A stretch of DNA of 64,000 nt from Pseudomonas sp. B21_DOA (lineage in GTDB: Bacteria > Pseudomonadota > Gammaproteobacteria > Pseudomonadales > Pseudomonadaceae). How positions within the stretch are numbered: position 1 is the first letter of the stretch; each line of letters begins with the position of its first letter. The position numbers and the translations under genes were made by a program. The stretch lies in NCBI GenBank assembly GCA_030544685.1, contig CP086683.1, forward strand, positions 1,488,001-1,552,000. The letters are read 5' to 3'. A model generated the notes under the pieces. The model worked only from the letters and a program-made list of their open reading frames with translations. It ran no database searches and was not told the origin of the DNA. Shown in pieces: positions 9,919 to 19,631 of the stretch.

Positions 9919-11394
9919 ATGTTGAGGGGCTGGGTGAAAGGTACGGATAACAAGTGGGTGATCAAGGCAGCTCGGGTAATCAATGAGCGACCGGTCAGTG
10001 TCGCGTTCTGGGCAAGCATTCTCCTTTCACTGATCGCCGTGTGGGGTACCGCAACGGTCGGTCGCGATGCCGCGCTGTACATCGATATCGCCCATGAGGT
10101 TGTCTTGCACGGGGCCGACGTGGCCTGGGTGCATTTCGACTGGCCGTGGTTCTCTATTCTTCTGGCCCTGACCCATCGCTTTCTGTGGTTGCCGTTGGAG
10201 TTGAGCGCCTATCTCTGGTGCGGTCTGTTTTTCGCCGGCACCAGTGCCCTGATGGTCGATTGTATTCGCCGACGTTCGCCACAACTTGCCGGGTGGGCAT
10301 GCCTGGTTGTGCTGGCAATGCCCGCGGTCAATTCCTTTCGAAATGACATCATCCGTGAATGCGGTTTCTGGTTTTTCTGCACGCTGGCGTTATGGCAGGC
10401 GCTGCGTTGGCAAGCCTTGGGCGGCTGGCTCAGAGCCGGCCTGATTCACTTGGCTATCGTGGCCGCAGCGCTGTTCCGGCTGGAGGCATTGCTTTTATTG
10501 CCAGCGCTGGGGCTGTGGCAGTTGCCGGGGCTGTGGCGCTCCGGTCAGCGCGCGCGTTTGCTGCAGTTTGCTCTGTTGCCGGTGGTGGGGCTGCTGGTTG
10601 CATCGGCCTTCGGATTTTTCATGTCGGCACGCTTCCTCCTGTATCTGGACATGATTGCACCGCAGGGCGTCTACAAGTCGTTTCAGATGCTGTCTGAACA
10701 GTTTGGCAACTCGCTGATCAACAAGTACTCCCAGGATGAAGCCGGGCGCATCGTGTTCTTCGGGCTGCTGGCGACGATGATGATCACCTTCGTCAAGCTG
10801 ATGGGGCCGTTCGCTGCGCCATTTGTCCTGCGTCGCAACTGGGGAGTCTTGGGTGTTTACTGGCGTGACTATCGTCCGTTCGCCTGGGCAGCACTGCTGT
10901 ATCTCGTCGTGCTGATGCTGTTTTTCATCAAGCAGCAGTTCATGAACGCCCGGTATCTGAGTTTCCTGAATTTGCTGTTCGTACCGGTACTGGCGATGGG
11001 GCTGGCGGCATTTGCCCGGCAGTTTCCGCGCTGGACCAAAGTGCTGGTCGTGGCAGCGTTGCTGGTGATGCTGTCGAATGTGATTTCGACTGGCGCTGGC
11101 AAGACCCATTACGTGGCCGCCGGGCGCTGGATGTCCGCGCACGTTGAGCCTGAGGCCAGCGCCTGGTTCGAAGACGGTCGCATCAGCTATTACGCGGGGC
11201 GGGGTTATGTCCTGCCGACGCTCACGCGTGAACAGGCGATGTCGCCGGAGCACGCCGATGACTATCGCTATTTCCTGATCGAAGGCAAAGGCGATGAGCC
11301 GTGGCTGGGCGAGTGGCTGGTGGCGCACAAGATGCGCATCATTGAGCGCTTCGCCAATCGCAAGGGTGCGACGATTCTGGTGATCGGCAAGTAA
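9919..11394 (+). CDS. Multi-spanning membrane protein, putative GT-C-type glycosyltransferase
   Basis: A ~491-residue inner-membrane protein with about ten hydrophobic segments. The first loop after TM1 carries an acidic motif (VGRDAALYIDI), the position where GT-C enzymes using polyprenyl-phosphate sugars have catalytic acids. The last ~90 residues form a soluble tail. It could add a lipid-linked sugar to the core in the periplasm. An O-antigen ligase is less likely because no WaaL-type large loop is evident. Start options are ATG 9919 and GTG 9934, the latter with a GAGGGG just upstream. It meets the next gene tail to tail with 3 bases between. Confidence 0.6.
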   Translation: MLRGWVKGTDNKWVIKAARVINERPVSVAFWASILLSLIAVWGTATVGRDAALYIDIAHEVVLHGADVAWVHFDWPWFSILLALTHRFLWLPLELSAYLWCGLFFAGTSALMVDCIRRRSPQLAGWACLVVLAMPAVNSFRNDIIRECGFWFFCTLALWQALRWQALGGWLRAGLIHLAIVAAALFRLEALLLLPALGLWQLPGLWRSGQRARLLQFALLPVVGLLVASAFGFFMSARFLLYLDMIAPQGVYKSFQMLSEQFGNSLINKYSQDEAGRIVFFGLLATMMITFVKLMGPFAAPFVLRRNWGVLGVYWRDYRPFAWAALLYLVVLMLFFIKQQFMNARYLSFLNLLFVPVLAMGLAAFARQFPRWTKVLVVAALLVMLSNVISTGAGKTHYVAAGRWMSAHVEPEASAWFEDGRISYYAGRGYVLPTLTREQAMSPEHADDYRYFLIEGKGDEPWLGEWLVAHKMRIIERFANRKGATILVIGK

Positions 11395-11397
11395 GGC

Positions 11398-12051
11398 TCA
11401 ATCGAGCAGCAGGCGCAGGCGTTCGATCAGCGCAGCCTGCCGCTTGCTCGGCAACGCCTGGCGATAACCTTCCAGGAAGGTGTGCCCGGCGTCGTCGCCG
11501 AGCAGCCATTGCCGGTCTTGTTTGTAGCGCAGCAAATGGGCGAAGTTGCGCAGTCGCTTGCTGTCGCTCAGAGCGCGCCTCTGGCAGCGCAGGTCGGCGA
11601 TGTCGATCAACCCGAGCTGATTCTGCGGCGTCTGCACGACATTACCGAAGTGCAGGGACCGGAAATACACGCCTTTTTCGTGCAGTTGCGCAATGAACGC
11701 GCCCAACTGAGCGCGCAACGTCTCGGTTTCTTCGGGCGTGCCCTGCAATTGCCGTACGGTCTCGCCCGCCAGTGGTGCGTAATACACGCCATCGCGCTGA
11801 ATGCTTGGAATACGATAAACCGCGATCACATCGGGGCAGAGAATGCCGCGCTGCTGCAACGCCTTGGTGTTGTTGGCGAAGCGCTGGGCGTAGGGAAAGA
11901 ACAGCGCTGAACTCAACAAGCGCTTGCGGCGGAATAGCTTGAGCATGCGACCGTCGGCCAACCTGAGCACCTTGTCGCCGGAACCGTCGGCTTCGAGTAC
12001 CTGAGCGCCCTTGCGCAGTGCCTCGTAAGTGCTGTGATCAATCGATTGCAT
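11398..12051 (-). CDS. LPS kinase-like protein (PA4998 type)
   Basis: A 217-residue protein of the Kdo/WaaP kinase-like superfamily, the only gene on the minus strand within the core cluster. It shows LKLFRRKR as the ATP-lysine segment, YAPLAGETVRQL as hinge, and RSLHFGNVVQ with LIDIADLR as degenerate catalytic loop and metal site. The HxD loop is replaced by SLHFGN, so activity may be altered. In PAO1 the gene before msbA (PA4998) is of this kind. It is divergent from msbA across 125 bases that presumably hold both promoters. Confidence 0.7.
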   Translation of the reverse strand: MQSIDHSTYEALRKGAQVLEADGSGDKVLRLADGRMLKLFRRKRLLSSALFFPYAQRFANNTKALQQRGILCPDVIAVYRIPSIQRDGVYYAPLAGETVRQLQGTPEETETLRAQLGAFIAQLHEKGVYFRSLHFGNVVQTPQNQLGLIDIADLRCQRRALSDSKRLRNFAHLLRYKQDRQWLLGDDAGHTFLEGYRQALPSKRQAALIERLRLLLD

Positions 12052-12176
12052 GCCTGACTCCCCATCGTGAGCCGGCTATCTTAACCGACTTGGCCAAAGG
12101 CTGGCGTCCGGCGATGTTTATCGGCGCAAAAGGGCCTGTGATATCATCGCCGCCTCACTGATTTACGCGGATTCCC

Positions 12177-14003
12177 ATGAGCAGTCCTGAACCGAAAGCC
12201 CAGTCAACGCTGGCGATCTATTTCCGCCTCTTGGCTTACGTGCGTCCCTACGCCGGCTTGTTCATCCTGAGTATCGTCGGCTTCCTGATCTTCGCATCGA
12301 CCCAACCGATGCTCGCCTACATCCTCAAATATTTCGTCGACGGTCTGGCCAATCCCGAGGCCAGTCTGTTCCCCGGCAATCCTTACCTTGGCAAGTTGCA
12401 ATTGCTCGAGAGTGTGCCGTTGTTGATCGTGCTGATTGCCGTGTGGCAAGGCGTCGGCTCGTATCTGGGCAACTACTTTCTGGCGCGGGTTTCGCTGGGG
12501 CTGGTGCATGACCTGCGTGTGGTCCTGTTCAACAAGCTGCTCGATCTGCCCAACAGCTATTTCGACAAGAACAACTCTGGTCACCTGATTTCCCGTATCA
12601 CCTTCAACGTGACGATGGTCACCGGCGCCGCCACCGACGCGATCAAAGTGGTGATCCGCGAAGGCATGACCGTGATTTTCCTGTTCTGCACCCTGTTGTG
12701 GATGAACTGGAAGTTGACCCTGGTGATGGTCGCCATCCTGCCGGTGATCGGTCTGATGGTGAACAGCACCAGCAAGAAATTCCGCAAGCAGAGCAAAAAG
12801 ATTCAGGTGTCGATGGGCAACGTCACGCATGTGGCGTCCGAGACGATTCATGGTTACCGCGTGGTGCGCAGCTTTGGTGGCGAAACCTACGAAAAGGTTC
12901 GCTTTCACGACGCCAGCCAAAGCAACACCGACAAGCAACTGACCATGACCAAGACCGGCGCGGTGTATACACCGATGCTGCAATTGGTGACCTATAGCGC
13001 CATGGCGGTGGTGATGTTTCTGGTCCTGTACCTTCGCGGTGATGCATCGCCTGGTGATCTGGTGGCCTACATCACCATGGCCGGCCTGCTGCCAAAACCG
13101 ATTCGTCAGCTCTCGGAAGTCAGCTCGACGATCCAGAAGGGCGTGGCCGGTGCCGAGAGCATTTTCGAGCAGCTGGACGAGCCGGCGGAAGTCGATCACG
13201 GCACGGTCGAGCGCGACCGTCTGCAAGGTCGCCTCGAAGTGCGCAACCTCAGCTTCAGTTATCCCGACAGTGAGAAGAAAGTCCTTGATGACATCAGTTT
13301 CGTCGTCGAACCAGGACAAATGGTCGCGCTGGTCGGTCGTTCCGGCAGTGGCAAGTCGACCTTGGCCGGTCTGATTCCGCGTTTCTACCAGCACGAGCAG
13401 GAACATGGGCAGATTCTGCTCGATGATGTGCAGGTGCAGGACCTGACCCTTCGCAGCCTCCGTCGGCAGATAGCCCTCGTGACCCAACAGGTCACGCTGT
13501 TCAACGACACGGTGACCAACAACATCGCTTACGGCGACCTGGCGGGGGCGCCGTTCGATGAGGTCAAACGCGCGGCCACCGAAGCCTACGCCGATGAGTT
13601 CATCGTCAAGATGCCGCAGGGCTATGAAACCCTGGTCGGCGAAAATGGTGTGTTGCTGTCCGGTGGACAGCGTCAGCGCATCGCCATCGCACGTGCATTG
13701 CTCAAGGACGCGCCGCTGTTGATTCTCGATGAGGCCACCTCGGCCCTCGATACCGAGTCGGAACGGCATATCCAGGCGGCTCTCGATCATGTGGTGCAGA
13801 ACCGCACGACGCTGGTCATCGCTCACCGTTTGAGCACGATCGAAAAGGCTGATCTGATTCTGGTCATGGATGACGGCAAGATTGTCGAACGCGGCACTCA
13901 TGCCCAGCTTCTCGCGCAAAATGGCTATTACGCACGCTTGCATGCGAAGGAATTCGAAGAAGGCGACGAGCCGCAGCCGACCCATGTGACCGACCTATGC
14001 TGA
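12177..14003 (+). CDS. msbA: Lipid A/LPS flippase, ABC exporter
   Basis: A 608-residue half-transporter that flips core-lipid A across the inner membrane. The N-terminal ~330 residues hold six membrane segments. The C-terminal ATPase has Walker A VGRSGSGKST (near residue 385), signature LSGGQRQRIAIARALL, Walker B LLILDEATSALD and the H-loop IAHRLST. It is inside the LPS core cluster, in the PA4997 position. The stop overlaps the next start. Full length and intact. Confidence 0.96.
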   Translation: MSSPEPKAQSTLAIYFRLLAYVRPYAGLFILSIVGFLIFASTQPMLAYILKYFVDGLANPEASLFPGNPYLGKLQLLESVPLLIVLIAVWQGVGSYLGNYFLARVSLGLVHDLRVVLFNKLLDLPNSYFDKNNSGHLISRITFNVTMVTGAATDAIKVVIREGMTVIFLFCTLLWMNWKLTLVMVAILPVIGLMVNSTSKKFRKQSKKIQVSMGNVTHVASETIHGYRVVRSFGGETYEKVRFHDASQSNTDKQLTMTKTGAVYTPMLQLVTYSAMAVVMFLVLYLRGDASPGDLVAYITMAGLLPKPIRQLSEVSSTIQKGVAGAESIFEQLDEPAEVDHGTVERDRLQGRLEVRNLSFSYPDSEKKVLDDISFVVEPGQMVALVGRSGSGKSTLAGLIPRFYQHEQEHGQILLDDVQVQDLTLRSLRRQIALVTQQVTLFNDTVTNNIAYGDLAGAPFDEVKRAATEAYADEFIVKMPQGYETLVGENGVLLSGGQRQRIAIARALLKDAPLLILDEATSALDTESERHIQAALDHVVQNRTTLVIAHRLSTIEKADLILVMDDGKIVERGTHAQLLAQNGYYARLHAKEFEEGDEPQPTHVTDLC

Positions 14004-14892
14004 CGGCGTTTCGCGCTTGGCGGGAGCGCGGCTGGAGCCAGATCGATCAGGCGGCCTACGCACAGGCTTGGCAGCGCTTCGGTGGCAGTTTTGCCACGCA
14101 TCCCGATGTGGTGGAGCGGCTGTCGGCATTTGTCGGCATCCAGCTGCATTATTTGGGCTGGATCGTTGACGGCGAAGTCGTCGCGGCTGTTGCTTGCTGG
14201 GGAAAACATGCCGCGCTGTCCAAGGAAGTGCTCAAGCGCGAGGGCAAGCGCGGGCTGCTGGACATGGGCAACGCCGAAGTGATTCTGCCGATTGCTGCGG
14301 ATGCCGTGGTTCCGGTTCGCCAGCGCATGGCTTACGTGTCGCAACTCAACGCCGAGCAGATCAGCACCCTGCGCGCCCAGCCCGAAGGCCTGGCACTGGC
14401 GCGGCTGCCCGAGGATTACTCGAAGAAGTTTCGCTACAACCAGCGTCGCGAACAGCGCCTGCTGGAAGAGGCGGGTGGTGCGCTGATTCCGATGGCCGAC
14501 TTGACGCCACAGGAGCAGGCCGCCGCTTACGGTGATCTGTTCCAGCGTCGCTGGGGTTCGAGGTGCCCGGCAAGGCCGGGTTGGTCGAGGTCTTCACGCT
14601 CTTGCGCGAGTTCATGACCGGTTCAGTGGTCATGCTTGAGTCGGCGCCAGTGGCAATTCAGATCCTCTACCGTGTCGAAGCGCCGCAATGGGTATCGCTG
14701 GAATACGTCAACGGCGGCGTCGATCCGCAAAGCCGTGAGTTCAGCCCCGGCAGCGTGCTGAGCTTCGTCAACACCCAGCAGGCCTGGGCGGATGCTCAGG
14801 CACTGGGCAAGACGCTGCGCTATTCGTTCGGCCGTGCCGACCGTGAATACAAGGATCGCTGGTGCCACACGGTGCCCGTCTACAAGGTCTGA
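13997..14892 (+). CDS. Mig-14-like (GNAT/FemAB-type) protein (apparent frameshift at 14555)
   Basis: A 298-residue protein after restoring one G in the run 14554-14557 (RWG|FEVPGKAG). It has a FemAB/GNAT-like layout with the segments RYNQRREQRLLEE, SVLSFVNTQQAWADAQ and YKDRWCHTVPVYKV, which match the Mig-14 family. Mig-14 contributes to antimicrobial peptide resistance in Salmonella, and a homologue occupies this place in the PAO1 LPS cluster (PA5003). The start overlaps the msbA stop by 7 bases, and the dnpA start follows 4 bases after the end, so the three genes are probably co-transcribed. Confidence 0.75.
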
Positions 14893-14896
14893 AGCC

Positions 14897-16290
14897 ATGA
14901 CTGCTCGCAAGCAACAGCTCCTCAAGGCGCATCGGCGCAGCAAGCGCTTGTTCCTCATCGCGTTCCTGATCGTCCTGGTGGCGGCCGGTTTCGGGCTGGG
15001 CTGGTGGCTGGTGCCGGTGCTACTGGTGTTGGCGTGGGGGCGCACGAAGCGTGGTTTGCCGACCACCTCTTCTATCGCGCAAGCGACGACTATCAGTACC
15101 AGTTTCCCGGCGATACAGCGCGGCAAAGCGTGAAGCTGGATGGCGGAGTCGTACATCTGAGCGAGCCGCTGGCGCCGGGTGAAACGCTGCTGCTGGAACT
15201 TCAGATCAAAGCGACGTGGCTGGGCCGCTGGCGCGATCCCTATGTCGAGTTGGGTAATGATCGCCAGGATTTCGAGCGTGGCGTCGGTGGGCGGCGCTTT
15301 CTCAATCTCTCCGGGCAAGCCGCAGCGCTTGGCGAAAGCGCACTGACAGTGCGTGGTCGGCATTGCACGCTGAGTTCCAGCGGCACGTTGTGGGTCATGA
15401 GCAATCCCGATTACGCGCAGCAACGGGTCATGGTCATCGCGCCCCACGCCGATGATGCCGAGCTTGCAGCGTTCGGGCTCTACAGTCGCGGCGAAGAAGC
15501 AAGCATCGTCACCCTGACCCAGGGCGAAATCGAAGCCGAAGATTTTCAGCGACTGGGTCTGGACAAGGCTCAGGCGGCTCGTTTGAAAGGTCGCCTGCGC
15601 AGTTGGGACAGCCTGAGTATTCCGTTGTGGGGCGGGGTGCCGGCCAGTCGTTGTGTACAGCTGGGCTATTACTGCCTGCAATTGCCAGCGATGGCCGAAG
15701 AGCCGAACACCTCATTCGGCTCGCGCGAATCCGGCGAAAATGATGTGCGCACTGTCCGTCAGCACAATCCGTTCGACCTGCCGGGCGATGTCGATGGCGC
15801 GCCGACCTGGATCAATCTGGTCGGCGATTTACGGCAATTGCTCGAGCACTTTCGCCCCGAAGTCGTCGTCACTCCGCATCCCGAACTGGACCCGCACAGC
15901 GATCACGTCGCTTCCACCCGTGCCCTGCTGGAAGCCATCGCCGCCAGTACGTGGCAGCCGTCGACCTTGCTGATGTACGCCAACCATCTGCATGACAATG
16001 ATCGTTGGCCAATGGGCCCGGCCGGTGGCGGTATTGCACTGCCGCCGGCGATCGAACCGTTGCCGACCGACCGTTTGTGGAGTCCGCTGCTGTCAGCGGA
16101 CGTGCAGCTGGACAAGGCCATGGCGCTGGCCATGGAGCATGACCTGCAGGGCCCGCTCGGATTCAAGCGGCAGTTGCGTCGCGTCATTCAACAGGTGCTT
16201 GCTGGACGTCGCTGGCCTGTCACAGGCAGTAACGAGTTTTTCCGCAAGGCTGTTCGCCGCCACGAACTGTTCTGGGTCCGCGACCTTTGA
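14897..16290 (+). CDS. dnpA: PIG-L family de-N-acetylase (apparent frameshift at 15036)
   Basis: A 464-residue protein with one or two N-terminal membrane segments (residues ~17-47). A PIG-L deacetylase domain follows, carrying the zinc motif PHADDAE near residue 183 and HPELDPHSDH further on. The frame is lost at a G run (15036-15040; five where six are needed to read AWGAHEAWFADHLFY). In P. aeruginosa DnpA (PA5002) is a predicted LPS-acting de-N-acetylase that affects fluoroquinolone tolerance. ATG 14897 follows the mig-14-like stop by 4 bases. Assigned by motif plus position. Confidence 0.85.
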
Positions 16291-16360
16291 GATTGAGGCG
16301 GACGGCGCTTTACCCTGTGTTAATATCGCGCCCCTGTTCATTTTGTATGTGGGTTGCTCC

Positions 16361-17782
16361 ATGAAGTTGTCCATGCCGCGTTTCGATCAAGCCCCTGTCT
16401 TGGTGGTCGGCGATGTCATGCTCGACCGTTACTGGCATGGCGGAACCTCACGGATTTCCCCTGAGGCGCCAGTGCCGGTGGTCAAGGTCGAGCAGATCGA
16501 AGACCGCCCGGGCGGTGCCGCGAACGTTGCCTTGAACATTGCCGCGCTGGGTGCGCCGGCATCGCTGGTCGGCGTGACCGGCGATGACGAAGCCGCCGAC
16601 AGCCTGAGCAACAGTCTCAAGGGGGCCGGCGTACGCGCATTGTTCCAGCGCATCGCGCACCAGCCCACCATCGTCAAGCTGCGGGTCATGAGTCGGCACC
16701 AGCAATTGCTGCGTATCGACTTCGAAGAACCCTTTGCCACCGACGCGTTGGCACTTGGCTCGCAGGTCGACGACCTGCTTGAGGGCATCAAGGTGCTGGT
16801 CCTTTCCGATTACGGCAAAGGCGCGCTGAAAAATCATCAGGCGCTGATTCAGGCGGCACGGGCGAAAAACATTCCGGTACTGGCCGATCCGAAGGGCAAG
16901 GATTTTTCCATCTATCGTGGCGCCAGCCTGATCACGCCGAACCTGAGCGAATTCGAAGCCATCGTCGGCGGTTGCGTTGACGAACACGAACTCGTCAGCA
17001 AGGGCGCAGCGCTGATGCATGATCTCGATCTCGGGGCGCTGCTGGTCACCCGTGGCGAACACGGCATGACGCTGTTACGGCCCGATCATCCAGCACTGCA
17101 TTTGCCTGCCCGTGCCCGGGAAGTCTTCGATGTGACCGGTGCAGGCGATACGGTGATTTCCACGTTGGCAGCGGCCATAGCGGCTGGCGAAGAACTGCCG
17201 CACGCGGTGGCGCTGGCCAATCTGGCGGCGGGCATTGTCGTCGGCAAGCTGGGTACCGCAGCGATCAGCGCCCCGGAGCTGCGTCGCGCCATTCAGCGCG
17301 AGGAAGGCTCCGAGCGTGGTGTGCTGGGTCTTGAGCAATTGGTGCTGGCCGTTGCCGACGCCCGTGCGCATAACGAACGAATTGTCTTCACCAACGGCTG
17401 CTTCGACATCCTGCACGCCGGCCATGTGACTTATCTTGAGCAGGCACGAGCGCAAGGCGATCGACTGATTGTCGCGGTCAACGACGATGCCTCGGTCAGT
17501 CGCCTGAAAGGCCCTGGTCGCCCGATCAACAGTGTCGACCGGCGCATGGCTGTTCTGGCGGGCCTCGGTGCGGTGGATTGGGTCATCAGTTTCCCGGAAG
17601 GTACGCCTGAGAACCTGCTGCGCGAGGTCAAGCCTGATGTGCTGGTCAAGGGCGGCGATTACGGCATCGATCAGGTTGTCGGTGCTGATATCGTCACCGC
17701 TTATGGCGGTACCGTGAAAGTGTTGGGGCTGGTGGAAAACAGCTCGACGACCGCGATTGTCGAAAAAATACGCAGTCGCTGA
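16361..17782 (+). CDS. hldE: Bifunctional heptose-7-phosphate kinase/heptose-1-phosphate adenylyltransferase
   Basis: A 473-residue fusion protein supplying ADP-heptose for WaaC and WaaF. The N-terminal ribokinase-type domain has GGAANVALNIAALG and the anion-hole/catalytic DVTGAGDTVIS near residue 258. The C-terminal nucleotidyltransferase has FTNGCFDILHAGHVTYLEQA (HxGH) and VLVKGGDY. I use ATG 16361 because the similarity begins there (MPRFDQAPVLVVGDVMLDRY) and the length matches HldE. The 70 bases before it contain a TTAATATC that could be a -10 element. Confidence 0.95.
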   Translation: MKLSMPRFDQAPVLVVGDVMLDRYWHGGTSRISPEAPVPVVKVEQIEDRPGGAANVALNIAALGAPASLVGVTGDDEAADSLSNSLKGAGVRALFQRIAHQPTIVKLRVMSRHQQLLRIDFEEPFATDALALGSQVDDLLEGIKVLVLSDYGKGALKNHQALIQAARAKNIPVLADPKGKDFSIYRGASLITPNLSEFEAIVGGCVDEHELVSKGAALMHDLDLGALLVTRGEHGMTLLRPDHPALHLPARAREVFDVTGAGDTVISTLAAAIAAGEELPHAVALANLAAGIVVGKLGTAAISAPELRRAIQREEGSERGVLGLEQLVLAVADARAHNERIVFTNGCFDILHAGHVTYLEQARAQGDRLIVAVNDDASVSRLKGPGRPINSVDRRMAVLAGLGAVDWVISFPEGTPENLLREVKPDVLVKGGDYGIDQVVGADIVTAYGGTVKVLGLVENSSTTAIVEKIRSR

Positions 17783-17912
17783 TCAGATGAGTTTTTGCCG
17801 TTGTGTACCGCGTGTGAACGGATTTTGCCTTGGGGATTTCACCGTTTCCGTTGATGTAGGCAGGTTTGAATCCGCTGCGCTTGCCCGCCTATGTTACGTG
17901 GTCGACTAATCT

Positions 17913-18887
17913 ATGAAAGTCATGCTTCTGGTGATGGACGAGCAACGGGTCATACTTGACCGGCTCTACGACATCGTTCAGCAGAACTGCGATGAGTGTT
18001 TCATCTATCGTCTGAGCAAACAGCAGCAGATGAACCTCGGCGTTTTTCTGGCTTCGGTCGATTACCAGACCTTTGACCGCGTGGTGATTTTCTCCCGGGT
18101 CAAGCGTCTGGCCCCGCAACTGCGGGTGCTCAAGTGCATTCCCGGGCTGGTCTTTCTCGAGCACGATGCCTACCAGAACTACATGCCCGCCAGTAAATAC
18201 CGCGGCGTGTATTCGCGCCTGTATAGCCGTTTGCCGAGCTGCCGGGCCTTGGTGTCCGGCGCTGTTGTCGCGCGCAAGATGCTGGCGGAAGGCATCGATA
18301 CGGTGTTCGTCTCCAAAGGCTACGACGAGCAGATGCTGCACAACACCGGCGTCGAGCGCGACATCCCGATCGGCTTCCTCGGCAGCCTGAAAAGCACTGA
18401 GTACGCCGAGCGCAAGGCCATGCTCGAATCCCTTTCGCAGCGTACCGGCATGCTCGTGACTCGCACCAAATCGGGTGTGGAATACCTCGAAACGCTCAAT
18501 CGCATCAAAATCTTCGTCAGCGCCGATATCGGCATGAACGAGTTCATGATCAAGAACTTCGAAGCTATGGCGTGCGGCTGTGTGCTGCTGGCCTGGAGCC
18601 AGGGCGAGGAAGACCGCTTGCTTGGTTTCGAAGACATGCACAACACCGTGTTCTATCGCAGCGCAGACGAGGCGGTGGCGAAAATCAAGATGCTGCAGGA
18701 CGACCCCGAGCTGGCGCAACGCATCGCCAGCAACGGCCAGGCGTTTGCCGAGAGTCGCTATTCGTTTGCGCGGGTCGGTCAGGCACTCGCCGAGGCCATC
18801 CAGCGCGAGATGCGTCCATGGCAGCCACCGTCGGCTTTCACTCGGTTCTGGGTCAAGCTGCGTTACGGCATGAAGGTGCCGGCCTGA
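17913..18887 (+). CDS. Cell-surface glycosyltransferase (Ssg/PA5001 type)
   Basis: A 324-residue glycosyltransferase of the GT-B kind. The C-terminal region SADIGMNEFMIKNFEAMACG is the acceptor/donor-binding acidic segment found in GT4-like Ssg proteins, and CGCVLLAWSQGEEDRL follows. In PAO1 and P. alkylphenolica-type strains ssg lies beside dnpA/hldE and affects LPS and exopolysaccharide. A 130-base gap after hldE suggests its own promoter. The next start follows the stop without a gap. The sugar is unknown. Confidence 0.75.
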   Translation: MKVMLLVMDEQRVILDRLYDIVQQNCDECFIYRLSKQQQMNLGVFLASVDYQTFDRVVIFSRVKRLAPQLRVLKCIPGLVFLEHDAYQNYMPASKYRGVYSRLYSRLPSCRALVSGAVVARKMLAEGIDTVFVSKGYDEQMLHNTGVERDIPIGFLGSLKSTEYAERKAMLESLSQRTGMLVTRTKSGVEYLETLNRIKIFVSADIGMNEFMIKNFEAMACGCVLLAWSQGEEDRLLGFEDMHNTVFYRSADEAVAKIKMLQDDPELAQRIASNGQAFAESRYSFARVGQALAEAIQREMRPWQPPSAFTRFWVKLRYGMKVPA

Positions 18888-19574
18888 ATGACGGACGAAT
18901 ACATGGCGCTGGATGCGCTGCCCGGTGGTGACCAGTCGGTTTTGCAGGCTTTGCCCGAAGCCCTGCGCGAATGCCTCAGCCGTGCGGCGCGGGTGGTATT
19001 GATCGCTAATAATCCCGCGATTACCGCAGCAGATTTCGCAGCGCTGAATATCGGCGCTGATGACGTCGTCGTCAGTTTCAATCACTGCATCAAGGCGTCG
19101 CTGCTCAACGAGCAAAGCGTCAATCTCTTCGTGCACGGCTACAACGCGCCCGACGCCTATTTCTTCGGGCTGCCCGGCAACCAGGACGTACAGCGACTGT
19201 TCGACCGCGCGGGCGAGCGCTGCTTCACCATGCTCGTGGGTTGCGCAGCGCCGATGTGCCCGATGCCGCGCGTGGCGATGTACTGGGATCGCATACCGTT
19301 GCCGCCGCTGTGGAACTACCCGGTCGACCGCCCGGGCGGCAAGCGCTACGTCGGCCCCTCCACTGGCTTCAACACGCTGGTGCTGCTCGACTGGCTGCGC
19401 GGGCATCTCGGTTATACCTATCAGCTGATGACCCTGGGTTTCTCCAACGAAGCGGGGAAACTGTGGGGTGGCCATGCCTGGGATTACGAGCGGGACTGGT
19501 TGCAAAAGTCCAATGTCATTGTCGTGCCGCTGAAACCCCGACGCTGGTGGCAGAAACTGTTCAAACGCAAATAA
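18888..19574 (+). CDS. Putative GT29/sialyltransferase-like protein
   Basis: A 228-residue protein starting directly after the preceding stop. I see the order of motifs of GT29-like enzymes: VVLIANNPAIT then DDVVVSFNHC (L-motif-like), later GPSTGFNTLVLLDWL and TLGFS (S-motif-like), then a histidine in GGHAWDYERDWL (VS-like). This suggests a nucleotide-sugar transferase acting on surface glycan, consistent with its glycosyltransferase neighbours. The similarity is motif-level only. No signal peptide is evident, so it is probably cytoplasmic or membrane-associated. Confidence 0.5.
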   Translation: MTDEYMALDALPGGDQSVLQALPEALRECLSRAARVVLIANNPAITAADFAALNIGADDVVVSFNHCIKASLLNEQSVNLFVHGYNAPDAYFFGLPGNQDVQRLFDRAGERCFTMLVGCAAPMCPMPRVAMYWDRIPLPPLWNYPVDRPGGKRYVGPSTGFNTLVLLDWLRGHLGYTYQLMTLGFSNEAGKLWGGHAWDYERDWLQKSNVIVVPLKPRRWWQKLFKRK

Positions 19575-19631
19575 ACCACGCCGCAGTCAGGTGCCTGCCG
19601 GGCCGAATCATTTCTTCATAGGTGCAATCGA

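Noticed and set aside
12204..13985. Long minus-strand frame opposite msbA
   Set aside because: It is entirely antisense to an intact msbA. Low-complexity His/Gln/Arg composition is typical of a shadow frame.
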